A stretch of DNA of 6,010 nt from Anaerolineales bacterium (GTDB lineage Bacteria; Chloroflexota; Anaerolineae; Anaerolineales; UBA6663), in NCBI GenBank assembly GCA_016789165.1, contig JAEURL010000553.1, positions 1 through 6,010 of the forward strand, written 5' to 3'. Made by a program: the position numbers and the translations under genes. The notes under the pieces were generated by a model that did no database searches, had not been told where the DNA came from, and saw only the letters and a program-made list of their open reading frames with translations. Shown here piece after piece: positions 5,977 through 6,010 of the stretch (positions are counted from its first letter, which is position 1; each line of letters starts with the position of its first letter).

Positions 5977-6010
5977 CGCCGGTTTCGTCCAGCCTCGACT
6001 GGCCTGCGTC

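Noticed and set aside
5977..6010. pdxT start or terminator after pdxS
   Set aside because: Only 34 bases remain. CCAG and CTGG around 5989-6002 can pair weakly, but the sequence ends before any T-run or start codon could be judged.
1..6010. Mobile element, CRISPR array, toxin-antitoxin or defence system
   Set aside because: No transposase, integrase, direct-repeat array, tRNA end or small gene pair was seen. Composition and gene types are those of a normal chromosome.

Overview
The window is a GC-rich bacterial segment whose genes are all on the + strand, with strong G/C preference at third codon positions. It holds five protein-coding genes. In order they are: the 3' end of an uncharacterised, probably exported protein; a soluble GAF-GAF sensor histidine kinase; isocitrate lyase (aceA); a zinc-ribbon protein with one membrane segment and no recognised function; and the PLP synthase subunit PdxS. 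The style of the proteins suggests a member of the Chloroflexota, perhaps Anaerolineae: stacked-GAF kinase with SHELKLPMTS and GWGLGL boxes, a DPRS-WW type exported domain, and a zinc-ribbon/one-TM/Ala-Pro linker protein. This assignment is an inference from recalled family resemblance, not from a search.

Layout. Bases 2-565 are the tail of the exported protein. The kinase follows five bases later (571-2307), so the two are probably co-transcribed. A rho-independent terminator (2321-2348) closes that unit. The 202-base gap to aceA is the most structured non-coding stretch. It carries a 9-bp inverted repeat with a 20-base loop, a sigma70-like promoter with a small palindrome across the -35, a second dyad across the -10/start region, and three copies of a CACAACT-type word. 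aceA (2510-3805) has a good ribosome-binding site and ends in a 13-bp perfect terminator stem. The zinc-ribbon gene (3920-4942) has its own terminator. pdxS (5062-5976) has an extended -10 promoter and a strong ribosome-binding site. Its downstream neighbour lies beyond the window.

How the genes relate. Terminators after the kinase, aceA and the zinc-ribbon gene split the region into four apparent transcription units, so adjacency here does not imply one pathway. aceA supplies the glyoxylate-shunt entry step, pdxS makes pyridoxal 5'-phosphate with a PdxT partner not seen here, and the kinase needs a response regulator that is also not in the window. I see no tRNA, rRNA, CRISPR array, insertion sequence, phage gene or defence module. 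This looks like ordinary chromosomal housekeeping DNA; the points worth a second look are the aceA control region and the two uncharacterised proteins.
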